Source of the DNA: Phycisphaerae bacterium
GTDB taxonomy: Bacteria; Planctomycetota; Phycisphaerae; Phycisphaerales; SM1A02
Assembly (NCBI GenBank): GCA_018656645.1
Contig: JABHZL010000059.1
Location: forward strand, 1 to 32,109
DNA: 32,109 bases
Direction: 5' to 3'
The notes beneath the pieces were generated by a model. The model was not told the origin of the DNA, made no database searches, and saw only the letters and a list, made by a program, of their open reading frames with translations. Position 1 is the stretch's first letter; every line of letters starts with the position of its first letter. Positions 7,534-14,843 of the stretch are shown piece by piece. Position numbers and translations under genes: made by a program.

Positions 7534-9102
7534 TCAAATTGGTCCGGCGTTGCGAACATCGTCAGACATATCGTATTTTTGGTCATTGGTGCGGAATTTT
7601 TGGGCGAGTTCGGTCGCTGTAGCATCGTATGCAGCACCATCAGCCCATGTTTGACGTGGGTCGAGCACTTCTGCTGGCACGTTAGGCGCAGTTGTTGGAA
7701 TATGCAAACCAAAAATTGGGTGTTGCACAAACTCTGACTGAGCGAGTGAGCCATCAAGAATTGCTGTCACGAACGCACGCGTATATTTCAAACTAAACCG
7801 TTCACCTGTGCCATAGGCACCCCCTGTCCAGCCAGTATTCAATAACCACACGTGAGAATCCTGTTCTTCAACTCGTTTAGCAAGCCACTGCGCATATTCC
7901 ATTGGTCTTCGTGGCAGGAATGGGCCGCCAAAGCAAGGGCTAAAATTAGGTTGTGGTTCTGTAATGCCCGCTTCGGTACCAGCAAGTTTTGAAGTGTATC
8001 CATTGATGAAGTAATACATCGCTTGCTCAGAAGTCAATTTACTCACGGGAGGCAACACACCAAACGCATCAGCGGTTAAAAAGATAACGTTTTTTGGATG
8101 ACCACAAACACTTGGAATAATTGCATCTGGAATGTAATCTACAGGATAAGCAACACGTGTATTTTCTGTTTTAGAACCATCGTCATAATCAGGAATACGT
8201 GTATTTTCATCAAGAACAATGTTTTCAAGAACAGCACCGAATTTAATTGCATCCCAAATTTGTGGTTCGCCTTCTTTTGAAAGTTTGATGCACTTCGCAT
8301 AACAACCACCTTCAAAATTGAAGATCCCATCATCACTCCAGCCATGTTCATCATCGCCAATAAGAGGACGGTTTGGATCAGCAGAAAGTGTTGTTTTCCC
8401 TGTACCACTTAAACCGAAAAACAAAGCAACATTTGACGAATCGTCTTTATCAACATTCGCTGAGCAGTGCATTGGGAACACATCTGCTTCTGTCATGTCA
8501 AAGTTCATTGCATAGAAAATTGATTTCTTTATTTCACCCGCGTACCTCGTTCCAACAATCACAACTTTCTTTTGTTCCATTGACTGAATCACTGCAACGG
8601 GACTGTTCAAACCACAAGATTCAAAATCATCAATTTGCAAATTACATGCGTTGATAATTGTCCAGTCTGGATCAAACCCTTTAGGCTCTGCTCCACGAAT
8701 AAACATCGTTGAAGCGAATAAACATTGCCACGCTTCTTCAGTGACGACTGAAACTTTTAATCTGTATCTCTCATCAGCACCAGCAAAGCCATCGAACCGA
8801 AACAGCTCGTCTCTTTTGCAGAGATGCTCCATCGCCATCGCTTCAATTTTTGCAAAGTTTTCTGGTGTAATAGGACGGTTTGTATTTCCCCAAGCAATTG
8901 CATCGTGAATCCCAGGCGTGTCTTCTACAAACTTATCGTTTGGACTCCTACCAGTTCGATCGCCAGTGTCACAACAGAGCGCGCCATTGGAAGCAAGACA
9001 ACCCTCGCCACGGCGAAGTGATCGCTCAACTAATTCTGCAGTAGAGAGATTTGAGTGGATCGTAATTCCAGGGAAAGACAGTGTTTCAGTTGCTGTAGTC
9101 AT
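7534..9102 (-). CDS. pckA: Phosphoenolpyruvate carboxykinase (ATP)
   Basis: PckA converts oxaloacetate and ATP to phosphoenolpyruvate, CO2 and ADP, the entry step of gluconeogenesis. At 522 residues it has the normal size for the ATP-dependent family. Visible signatures are TGDRTGRSPNDKF near residue 46, the Walker-A-type P-loop GLSGTGKTTLS (230-240), the metal-binding kinase-2 motif DDEHGW (250-255) and NTGWTGGAYGTGERF towards the C-terminus. The ATG at 9102 has AAAGGA seven bases upstream; the longer frame up to 9252 has no homologous content and runs towards the tRNA promoter. It is monocistronic, with a palindromic terminator at 7470-7491. Confidence 0.97.
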   Translation of the reverse strand: MTTATETLSFPGITIHSNLSTAELVERSLRRGEGCLASNGALCCDTGDRTGRSPNDKFVEDTPGIHDAIAWGNTNRPITPENFAKIEAMAMEHLCKRDELFRFDGFAGADERYRLKVSVVTEEAWQCLFASTMFIRGAEPKGFDPDWTIINACNLQIDDFESCGLNSPVAVIQSMEQKKVVIVGTRYAGEIKKSIFYAMNFDMTEADVFPMHCSANVDKDDSSNVALFFGLSGTGKTTLSADPNRPLIGDDEHGWSDDGIFNFEGGCYAKCIKLSKEGEPQIWDAIKFGAVLENIVLDENTRIPDYDDGSKTENTRVAYPVDYIPDAIIPSVCGHPKNVIFLTADAFGVLPPVSKLTSEQAMYYFINGYTSKLAGTEAGITEPQPNFSPCFGGPFLPRRPMEYAQWLAKRVEEQDSHVWLLNTGWTGGAYGTGERFSLKYTRAFVTAILDGSLAQSEFVQHPIFGLHIPTTAPNVPAEVLDPRQTWADGAAYDATATELAQKFRTNDQKYDMSDDVRNAGPI

Positions 9103-9216
9103 CGTATGTCCTTTGCAAAAAGACTCATTGAAGAAGTTGAGATAATCTGGAGATTCTACCGCAATTGTCGTCCATCTTCTAGGGAAAAAACGAGGCAAAT
9201 TTGCAAAGACAATTGT

Positions 9217-9245
9217 TTGACCCCAGGCCCTTCTGCGGATATTCT
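9217..9245 (+). promoter_or_regulatory. Sigma-70-type promoter of tRNA-His
   Basis: TTGACC (9217-9222) and TATTCT (9240-9245) are separated by exactly 17 nt. The expected start point falls about 4-5 nt before the mature tRNA 5' end at 9257. Confidence 0.7.
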
Positions 9246-9256
9246 GCCCCATCTAC

Positions 9257-9330
9257 GGCGATCGTAGCTCAGTTGGTAGAGCACCGGGTTGTGATCCTGG
9301 ATGTCGCGGGTTCGAGTCCCGTCGATCGCC
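9257..9330 (+). tRNA. tRNA-His (GTG)
   Basis: A full cloverleaf can be drawn. The acceptor stem GCGATCG pairs with CGATCGC, the D arm is GCTC/GAGC, and the anticodon arm CCGGG-TTGTGAT-CCTGG carries anticodon GTG. The T arm is GCGGG-TTCGAGT-CCCGT. The extra 5' G at 9257 opposite C73 at 9330 is the G-1:C73 pair specific to tRNA-His, which confirms the identity. CCA is not encoded. A T-rich run (CTTTTT) follows directly and may end transcription. Confidence 0.97.
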
Positions 9331-9340
9331 CTTTTTACTT

Positions 9341-10153
9341 TTAGGTAAATTGTATTCCACACTCACTGCAATTCGAGGCGCCAGCAACTTTTCTGGGATA
9401 TCCACAGTGAAAACAGTGGTCCTTAATCCAAGGGCGTTTACGCCAAATGAGGGCAATAACTATCCCCGGTCCACACAACCACAAACAGCCCATGATTGAA
9501 AGAATTAATGCACCAAAAGAACCTGTTGCACAATAACAATCTGTTCGCCTTCGTACGATAAGCATCAAAGGGACAGCGAGTAATAATTCAAAAAGCGTGC
9601 CTGCAAATAACCATCCTGTAATTCGCACAAGTGAACTTGGATCTTTATGCCGTCGTTGCACGAACACCCACAGTAACCAAGACCAGAACATCCAAGAAAG
9701 TAGAAGCACGCCAAACTCAACATAGAAAATATACATCTCTGGCAAACTCGTTGGGGAAAAAAAATCACTCCACTCAACAGCCCACCATCCAACAAAGAGT
9801 AGTGAGAAAATCGCCCACCCATCATCTGAAGGCATTGTCATTGACATATGCACAATCGACATCACCAACATCCCAAACATAATGGTCAGGATTGCCGCAA
9901 ACATTCCTGCGATGAGTACGCTGCGAAACAGCGGCTTTCCCTTCGAAGTAATCGTTGGTGGTTTAACCAATGGCAAGATAAAGATGATTTGCGAGCCAAC
10001 AAAAACCAAGACGGAAATTCCAACACCAAGCCAAGATATATGCGGAGCACTGTAGCCTGTCATTTGACCTCCATACAAAAAAGCAGTTGTTGTGAGGAGT
10101 ATCAGGATTGCTGAGATACTAAAAATCACCCATGATCGACGAGTCAATTGCAT
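9341..10153 (-). CDS. Polytopic membrane protein with C-terminal zinc ribbon
   Basis: Function unknown. The 270-residue protein has about six hydrophobic segments (around residues 10-28, 40-60, 78-105, 112-128, 143-165, 180-200 and 212-232, the exact number uncertain). It ends in a cytoplasm-sized tail with paired cysteines C247/C250 and C262/C265 (CFHCGYP...CSECG), a small rubredoxin-type zinc ribbon. From memory, short CxxCG...CxECG tails on otherwise unrelated membrane proteins are frequent in Phycisphaerae. It is transcribed away from the amidase gene at 10199, with only 45 bp between the two starts. Its 3' end lies 10 nt from the convergent tRNA-His gene. Confidence 0.8.
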   Translation of the reverse strand: MQLTRRSWVIFSISAILILLTTTAFLYGGQMTGYSAPHISWLGVGISVLVFVGSQIIFILPLVKPPTITSKGKPLFRSVLIAGMFAAILTIMFGMLVMSIVHMSMTMPSDDGWAIFSLLFVGWWAVEWSDFFSPTSLPEMYIFYVEFGVLLLSWMFWSWLLWVFVQRRHKDPSSLVRITGWLFAGTLFELLLAVPLMLIVRRRTDCYCATGSFGALILSIMGCLWLCGPGIVIALIWRKRPWIKDHCFHCGYPRKVAGASNCSECGIQFT

Positions 10154-10198
10154 AGAGACATATCGTCCATCTGTTGAATAGGGGGTAGAATCTCACAG

Positions 10199-10993
10199 AT
10201 GAACTTCCACGCCATCCAATTCGATGCAATCCTTCATGACTCTGCGGCAAACCGTCTTGAAGTAGAGAGACTTATTGCAGATATAAAACTTCAAGAGGGA
10301 GATTTTATTGTCTTGCAAGAAATGACCGACACCGGTTGGTCCATGAAACTCGATAGGATCACCAACATTGGTACTGTTCATTGGGCTTGCGAACTATCTA
10401 AAACATACTCGTGTTGGATTCAAGTTGGCTGGACAGCACTTGAAGGTGATCGAGGTAAAAATTGTGTTTCCATCTGCTCACCTAACGGAGAAAGCATCTG
10501 CACGTACGCAAAAGTGTTTACATGCAACCCCATGAATGAAAATGATTATTTTTGCTGCGGCGACGAGATTTTCATTGTAGATTTGGGAGAGATTACCGTT
10601 TGTCCATCAATTTGCTATGACGCACGTTTTCCTGAACTTTGGAGACCCGCAGCTGCTGAGGGTGTAGATGTCTTTACTGTATCTTCAAGTTGGCCCCACA
10701 AAAGGATCGCACATTGGGAGATGTTGCTCAAAGCAAGGGCTATCGAAAATCAATCCTACGTCGTAGCAAGCAACCGAATCGGCAAAGATGCTGTGTCGAC
10801 GTGGGGAGGAACTTCACTGATCATCTCTCACATGGGAGAAACCCTCGCCAAAGCCTCCGAAACGGAAACTGAAACAATATCTGCAGTAATTGACCCAACG
10901 CTCGCACATCAATGGAGAAATGAGTTTCCTGCCCATGAAGATATCCAAAAAGATTTACTTGGAACAATCAAAGTGACGAAGATCAAGGCTTGA
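10199..10993 (+). CDS. Nitrilase-superfamily amidase, closest to omega-amidase (YafV/NIT2) type
   Basis: Carbon-nitrogen hydrolases of this branch cleave omega-amides such as alpha-ketoglutaramate. The 264-residue protein has the complete catalytic set: Glu41 (VLQEMTDTGWS), Lys105 (CTYAKVF) and Cys139 (PSICYDARFPELWRP). The C-terminal stretch with HWEMLLKARAIENQSYVVASNRIG is typical of YafV-like enzymes. The substrate is not certain from sequence. The ATG at 10199 begins the usual first strand (HAIQFDA), but no good Shine-Dalgarno is present; a TAGAAT hexamer at 10186-10191 would start transcription almost at the ATG, so it could be leaderless. tRNA-Phe begins 36 nt after the stop on the same strand. 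Confidence 0.85.
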   Translation: MNFHAIQFDAILHDSAANRLEVERLIADIKLQEGDFIVLQEMTDTGWSMKLDRITNIGTVHWACELSKTYSCWIQVGWTALEGDRGKNCVSICSPNGESICTYAKVFTCNPMNENDYFCCGDEIFIVDLGEITVCPSICYDARFPELWRPAAAEGVDVFTVSSSWPHKRIAHWEMLLKARAIENQSYVVASNRIGKDAVSTWGGTSLIISHMGETLAKASETETETISAVIDPTLAHQWRNEFPAHEDIQKDLLGTIKVTKIKA

Positions 10994-11029
10994 TGCCGAT
11001 GCCCAAGTAGGTTACCCTTTGCACCCTTC

Positions 11030-11102
11030 GGCGAAATAGCTCAGTTGGTAGAGCACTGCACTGAAAATGCAGGTGTCCCCGGTTCAAGTCCGGGTTTCGC
11101 CA
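11030..11102 (+). tRNA. tRNA-Phe (GAA)
   Basis: The cloverleaf is complete. The acceptor GGCGAAA pairs with TTTCGCC with discriminator A at 11102. The D arm is GCTC/GAGC, the anticodon arm CTGCA-CTGAAAA-TGCAG gives anticodon GAA, and the T arm is CCCGG-TTCAAGT-CCGGG. CCA is not encoded. It sits between the amidase gene and purU on the same strand, with no terminator before purU. Confidence 0.97.
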
Positions 11103-11138
11103 TTTCGATCTCAACCGATCGCAATCAAGGATTCAACG

Positions 11139-11996
11139 ATGAACACAAAACAAGAAGCCGTGATTCTGGTCTCCTGCCCAGATCAACTTGGACTTGTTGC
11201 ACATTTGACTGCTGCCCTGCACGAAGCTGGATGCAATATTCTTGATGCAGCCCAATACACAGACACGCTTACAAACGTTTTTATCCAACGTATTCATATT
11301 TCGTGTCCACTTACCCATAATACGAAAACACTACAAAAACACCTCCAACCAATCATCAGCGAGTTTCAAATGAAGATTCATATTCGATGGACTGATGAAA
11401 CAAAACGAGTTGCTATTTTTGTTTCAAAAGAAGACCATTGTCTCCACGACCTTCTACTCCTTCACCGAGATGGGGACTTGCACTGCTCAATTGAGATGAT
11501 TATTTCAAATCATGAAGATCTTCATGATATTGCCAAGCGATTTGGCGTTCCGTTCCACCACATACCGGTCCTACACTCTGGTGATCCAAATGCAGAACAC
11601 CAACAAATAGAATTGTTACAAACACACAGCATTGATCTCGTCGTTCTTGCTCGGTATATGAGGATTTTCAGCGACACGTTTGCGCAGAAATTTTCGGAAA
11701 AAATTATCAACATCCACCATTCGTTTTTGCCCGCATTTGCTGGTGGAAAACCGTACCACCAAGCGTTTGAAAAAGGTGTAAAACTCATTGGTGCAACAGC
11801 GCATTATGCTACAGCGGAACTCGATGAAGGTCCTATTATCGAACAAGGTATCATCAGAGTTTCACATAAAGATTCCATCAAAGAAATGATCCGCAAAGGT
11901 AGAGACATCGAACGGACTGTTCTTGCAAGAGCAGTTCGTTGGCACCTCGAAGACAGAATTATCGTACACAACAACCGTGCTATTGTTTTCTCTTAA
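11139..11996 (+). CDS. purU: Formyltetrahydrofolate deformylase PurU
   Basis: PurU hydrolyses 10-formyltetrahydrofolate to formate and tetrahydrofolate, balancing one-carbon pools and supplying formate for purine synthesis. The 285-residue protein has an N-terminal ACT regulatory domain (about 8-80, beginning VILVSCPDQLGLVAHLT) and a C-terminal formyl-transferase-fold domain (about 90-285). The catalytic set is visible in NIHHSFLPAF (Asn, His) and ATAELDEGPIIEQ (Asp). The ATG at 11139 has AAGGA seven bases upstream; an in-frame ATG at 11067 lies inside tRNA-Phe and is rejected. Only 36 nt separate it from tRNA-Phe, so it may be co-transcribed with that tRNA. Its stop overlaps the convergent gene's stop by 4 nt. 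Confidence 0.95.
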   Translation: MNTKQEAVILVSCPDQLGLVAHLTAALHEAGCNILDAAQYTDTLTNVFIQRIHISCPLTHNTKTLQKHLQPIISEFQMKIHIRWTDETKRVAIFVSKEDHCLHDLLLLHRDGDLHCSIEMIISNHEDLHDIAKRFGVPFHHIPVLHSGDPNAEHQQIELLQTHSIDLVVLARYMRIFSDTFAQKFSEKIINIHHSFLPAFAGGKPYHQAFEKGVKLIGATAHYATAELDEGPIIEQGIIRVSHKDSIKEMIRKGRDIERTVLARAVRWHLEDRIIVHNNRAIVFS

Positions 11997-12541
11997 GCAG
12001 ATTCTCGCAAACGATCCAAACGCATTTTTGTTACTAATCTGTTGATCGTATCACCAGTCACAGTTGACGTTCCCATTCCGCCAATTGGATAATGTTCTGT
12101 AAGCGCTGCAGCAAGCCGATTCTCAGTTGCCATTACAAAGTATGCGGGGCGGCAGAGTACACTCGTTGCAAACTTCAACGCTCGACGCAGGTGCTTCGGT
12201 GTTGTTGCGATCACAAGCGTTTCTCCTTCTAGGGACATCGGGAGACATCGAAACTGCCAAGCTTGTCGAGTAGTTATCATTTCCTTCGCTTCTGTCCGAG
12301 GGATCTCAACAAACGGGTCGATCGTGCGTGTGTTTTGTGCATATTGGCATGCCCATGCATCTTCAATTGCTTCAGTAGAGATACTACACAGCGACTCTGC
12401 AATTACGCCGAAAGGTCGATTTGTCTCTCGCTGCTCTCTAAGAATTGCATCGACTTGTGATTCAGTGAGCATACCTTGCTCAATAAGAACTTCACCAAGG
12501 CGAAGTGGTTTCTTCATCTTCCATGATTTATTATTTGACAT
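11993..12541 (-). CDS. Stand-alone GspE/PilB N-terminal (MshEN-type) domain protein, possible c-di-GMP receptor
   Basis: The 182-residue protein corresponds to the N-terminal domain of type II secretion/type IV pilus ATPases with no ATPase domain attached. Residues 14-37 (RLGEVLIEQG...ILREQ) fit the 24-residue MshEN c-di-GMP-binding motif RLGxxLIxxGxLxxxxVxxxLxxQ. A 5-residue spacer (38-42) and a second, diverged copy (43-66, beginning PFGVIAESL, ending Q66) follow. Residues about 77-160 match the second half of the GspE N-domain (IPRTEAKEM...CLPMSLEGETLVIATTP...). The start is at 12541; an ATG at 12517 is also possible. No pilus genes are adjacent. The role as a receptor is inference from the motif. 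Confidence 0.8.
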   Translation of the reverse strand: MSNNKSWKMKKPLRLGEVLIEQGMLTESQVDAILREQRETNRPFGVIAESLCSISTEAIEDAWACQYAQNTRTIDPFVEIPRTEAKEMITTRQAWQFRCLPMSLEGETLVIATTPKHLRRALKFATSVLCRPAYFVMATENRLAAALTEHYPIGGMGTSTVTGDTINRLVTKMRLDRLRESA

Positions 12542-12591
12542 GCAGGAACCATCGGCACGCAGTACTCGTCTCTGAATAGTTGGAGCTTAAT

Positions 12592-12634
12592 AAAACCCGC
12601 CAAACGGCAATTCATGCTGATTGTGCGGGTTTTT
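12592..12634 (-). terminator. Terminator of the M29 aminopeptidase gene, possibly bidirectional
   Basis: AAAACCCGC at 12592-12600 pairs with GCGGGTTTT at 12625-12633 around a 24-nt loop, 20 nt beyond the aminopeptidase stop. In the minus direction the stem is followed by the T-rich end of the same repeat. The long loop lowers certainty. Confidence 0.65.
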
Positions 12635-12653
12635 GCTAGTTATAGGGCTTCGA

Positions 12654-13793
12654 TTAGCAGCAGATGGGTTCACCAACAAGATTTTCAGGGTTGAGGTCAA
12701 GCAAACGCTCGTCAACAAACATCCCATCTTTACGTATCACTTCACCATCAAAACTAATTGTGCCTCCACCATATTCTGGGCGTTGAATCAATACAAGATC
12801 CCAATGGACTTCTGACTTATTGCCATTGCACGCATCATCGTACGAATTACCCGGCGTGAAGTGCATGGAGCCAGCGATTTTTTCATCAAACAAAATATCT
12901 TTCATTGCTTCTTTAATAAAAGGATTGAATCCAATCGCAAACTCACCAACAAATCTCGATCCATCATCAGAATTAAAAATATCTTCAAGATGCTCTTCGC
13001 CTTGGTCAGCAGTAGCGCCAACAACTTTGCCATCTTTAAATTCAAGACGGATATTTTCAAATGAGTGACCTCGATAAATTGAAGGCGTGTTGTAATGAAT
13101 AACTCCATTCACTGAGTCTTTTACAGGTGCTGTAAATACTTCACCATCAGGAATATTCATATTTCCCGCACATGCGATTGCAGGAATATCTTTAATAGAA
13201 AATCGAAGATCAGTATCTCCAGGACCTTGAACATGCACTTGATCTGTTTCATTCATCACTGCAACTAATTTTTCAGCCGCTTCAGCCATTTTGCTATAGT
13301 CCAATGTACAAACGTCAAAGTAAAAATTCTCGAATGCTTCAGTATTCATTCCTGCAAGTTGTGCCATCGCAGGAGTTGGCCAACGCAAGACGCACCACTT
13401 TGTGTGATTTAGTCGACGTTTCATATGCACAGGAATCCCATATATTCGGCTTAGGGCTTGTTGACGTTCTGCGTCAACACCGCTTGCTTCGCTCACATTG
13501 TGAGATCCACGAAGACCAAGATAGGCATTCATCCGTTTCATTCGTTCGAGGTCATATGCAGACCACGTTTCGAATGCTTGATCAGAACCACCTGCTTGCA
13601 GGACTCGCATAATTTGCGCATCACGAATTGCGACGTGTGCGTTGCCTCCAACAGCTTGCACAACTTTGACCAATTCAACAATCATTTCACGTGGCATATC
13701 AAATGCTTCGATCAAAATATGCTCCCCTGCTTGCAATTGAGTTGAATGATGAATCAGTAGTTCTGCGAGTTTTATGTACCGTGGATCGTTCAT
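12654..13793 (-). CDS. M29-family aminopeptidase (AmpS/AmpT/PepS type)
   Basis: This 379-residue cytoplasmic metallo-aminopeptidase should release N-terminal residues from peptides using two metal ions. Family landmarks are present: PDGEVFTAP (first metal Glu), GEEHLEDIFNSDDGSRFVGEFAIGFNP (second Glu), GSMHFTPGNSY (His) and SEVHWDLV (His and Asp). Length and order are normal for M29. The ATG at 13793 follows AGGAGA five bases upstream. It appears monocistronic with its own terminator. The substrate preference cannot be read from the sequence. Confidence 0.93.
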   Translation of the reverse strand: MNDPRYIKLAELLIHHSTQLQAGEHILIEAFDMPREMIVELVKVVQAVGGNAHVAIRDAQIMRVLQAGGSDQAFETWSAYDLERMKRMNAYLGLRGSHNVSEASGVDAERQQALSRIYGIPVHMKRRLNHTKWCVLRWPTPAMAQLAGMNTEAFENFYFDVCTLDYSKMAEAAEKLVAVMNETDQVHVQGPGDTDLRFSIKDIPAIACAGNMNIPDGEVFTAPVKDSVNGVIHYNTPSIYRGHSFENIRLEFKDGKVVGATADQGEEHLEDIFNSDDGSRFVGEFAIGFNPFIKEAMKDILFDEKIAGSMHFTPGNSYDDACNGNKSEVHWDLVLIQRPEYGGGTISFDGEVIRKDGMFVDERLLDLNPENLVGEPICC

Positions 13794-13819
13794 AATTTTC
13801 TCCTAAAGACACATCGTAC

Positions 13820-13838
13820 TAAAAAACTACGTTGTAGT
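13820..13838 (-). terminator. Weak terminator candidate after the hflX unit
   Basis: In the minus direction a small stem ACTAC-AAC-GTAGT runs into six Ts. The stem is only 5 bp, so efficiency is doubtful. It lies between the end of the hflX unit (13902) and the aminopeptidase start (13793). Confidence 0.4.
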
Positions 13839-13882
13839 ACACCCGGTGGCCTACTAGCAGCATTCGATTCTCAATCCAACCC

Positions 13883-13910
13883 AACTATCAACTATCAACT
13901 ATCAACTATC
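13883..13910. repeat. Four tandem copies of the heptamer AACTATC
   Basis: Four exact, contiguous 7-bp units at 13883-13910. On the minus strand the unit reads GATAGTT, and the stop codon (TGA, 13904-13902) of the upstream-lying unknown gene falls inside the array. Confidence 0.95.
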
Positions 13911-14843
13911 AAACAAATCACTCGCTAAATCGGCAACTTCTGGTTGTAGCGAACACCCTTCCCGTATCCAGAGTTTTCCTTGGTATTGATGGTGCATTGG
14001 AGCGAGCCAAAACCACCCACCTAATTGCGAGGTTGTAAATTGATTCCCATTCCACAATCCATCATCACTCCTACCAACAGCAACCCTCGAACCCCGTGGT
14101 GGGTGTGTATCCCATCGCTCTTCATGTGATCCATAAAAAGCAGACTTCACATATTCAACACCAGTTGAGTTAGGAGTACAGACAAGCACCAAGTTTGCTT
14201 CCTTTGGCATAAATTGTTTTTGAGCGCGGCGGATCAACCTGACAACCCGTTCTGTGTGATCAACAAAGCCATCAGGAAACCCTATCACCAATGAAACACG
14301 CTTCTCATCATTTGGTGCAACAATTTTCACACCTCCAAGTTCATCGCCTCTCTCGTCAAGAACAACATGTTCATCCCCTAAACTTGCACGCTCAATGAAT
14401 TTTCCGGCAGCCATGACGAACTCCTGCATAGATGTATCGTCCAATCCATCATGCCAACGAATTTTGACTACAAACGATCTGTTTATTTTTTCAAGTATGC
14501 GTAATCTCGAAGAAATTGTGAGCCGCCGAGATGCAGTTCTTGTTCCACCAAGTCGCTTTACATGTACAAATAATGACAAACCATTTTTTTTAACATGCAA
14601 ATCTACCGTTTTCCCATTTGGTGTTGGAATCTCAACGGCAACTTGACATCCTGCTTGTCTTGCATGTCCTGCAACGAGTGTTTCAGCAAAACAATCGAGA
14701 AATCCTCTTCTTGTCTGACTTGCTTGAATTCTTCTGTACAAAACATCTAATTCTTGATCACCTTGCCATGATCGAATCATCCCAACAATTGCAGGGTTTA
14801 AATCATTTGCGAATACATCAAGACCTTGGTTCTGAGAAGTCAA
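13902..14843 (-). CDS. Unknown protein translationally coupled to hflX, possible nuclease-like core
   Basis: I do not recognise this 313-residue protein. It is soluble, with no signal peptide or membrane segment. Residues about 50-98 show a helix with Glu (CFAETLVAGHARQ), a strand with Asp (KTVDLHV) and a strand ending in HVK (LFVHVKR). That spacing resembles a PD-(D/E)xK nuclease core with His in place of the usual acidic residue; this is weak evidence. The C-terminal half is rich in Trp and Gly (QLGGWFWLAPMHH). It overlaps the hflX stop by ATGA, so it should be made together with HflX. Its last codons and stop lie in the heptamer repeat at 13883-13910. Confidence 0.75.
   Translation of the reverse strand: MTSQNQGLDVFANDLNPAIVGMIRSWQGDQELDVLYRRIQASQTRRGFLDCFAETLVAGHARQAGCQVAVEIPTPNGKTVDLHVKKNGLSLFVHVKRLGGTRTASRRLTISSRLRILEKINRSFVVKIRWHDGLDDTSMQEFVMAAGKFIERASLGDEHVVLDERGDELGGVKIVAPNDEKRVSLVIGFPDGFVDHTERVVRLIRRAQKQFMPKEANLVLVCTPNSTGVEYVKSAFYGSHEERWDTHPPRGSRVAVGRSDDGLWNGNQFTTSQLGGWFWLAPMHHQYQGKLWIREGCSLQPEVADLASDLFDS

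Noticed and set aside
9195-9204. GCAAATTTGC palindrome upstream of pckA and TTTGCAAA-like words recurring before rpoB, as a shared operator
   Set aside because: Such A/T-rich words are expected by chance in this composition and the contexts do not match beyond 8 bases.
11067-11138. Extended purU start inside tRNA-Phe
   Set aside because: The extra 24 residues are translated tRNA sequence; the ATG at 11139 has a proper ribosome-binding site and normal family length.
11103-11138. Folate or purine riboswitch before purU
   Set aside because: Only 36 nt are available and no aptamer-like blocks are present.
13883-13910. CRISPR-like array
   Set aside because: Units are seven bases and contiguous, with no spacers and no cas genes.
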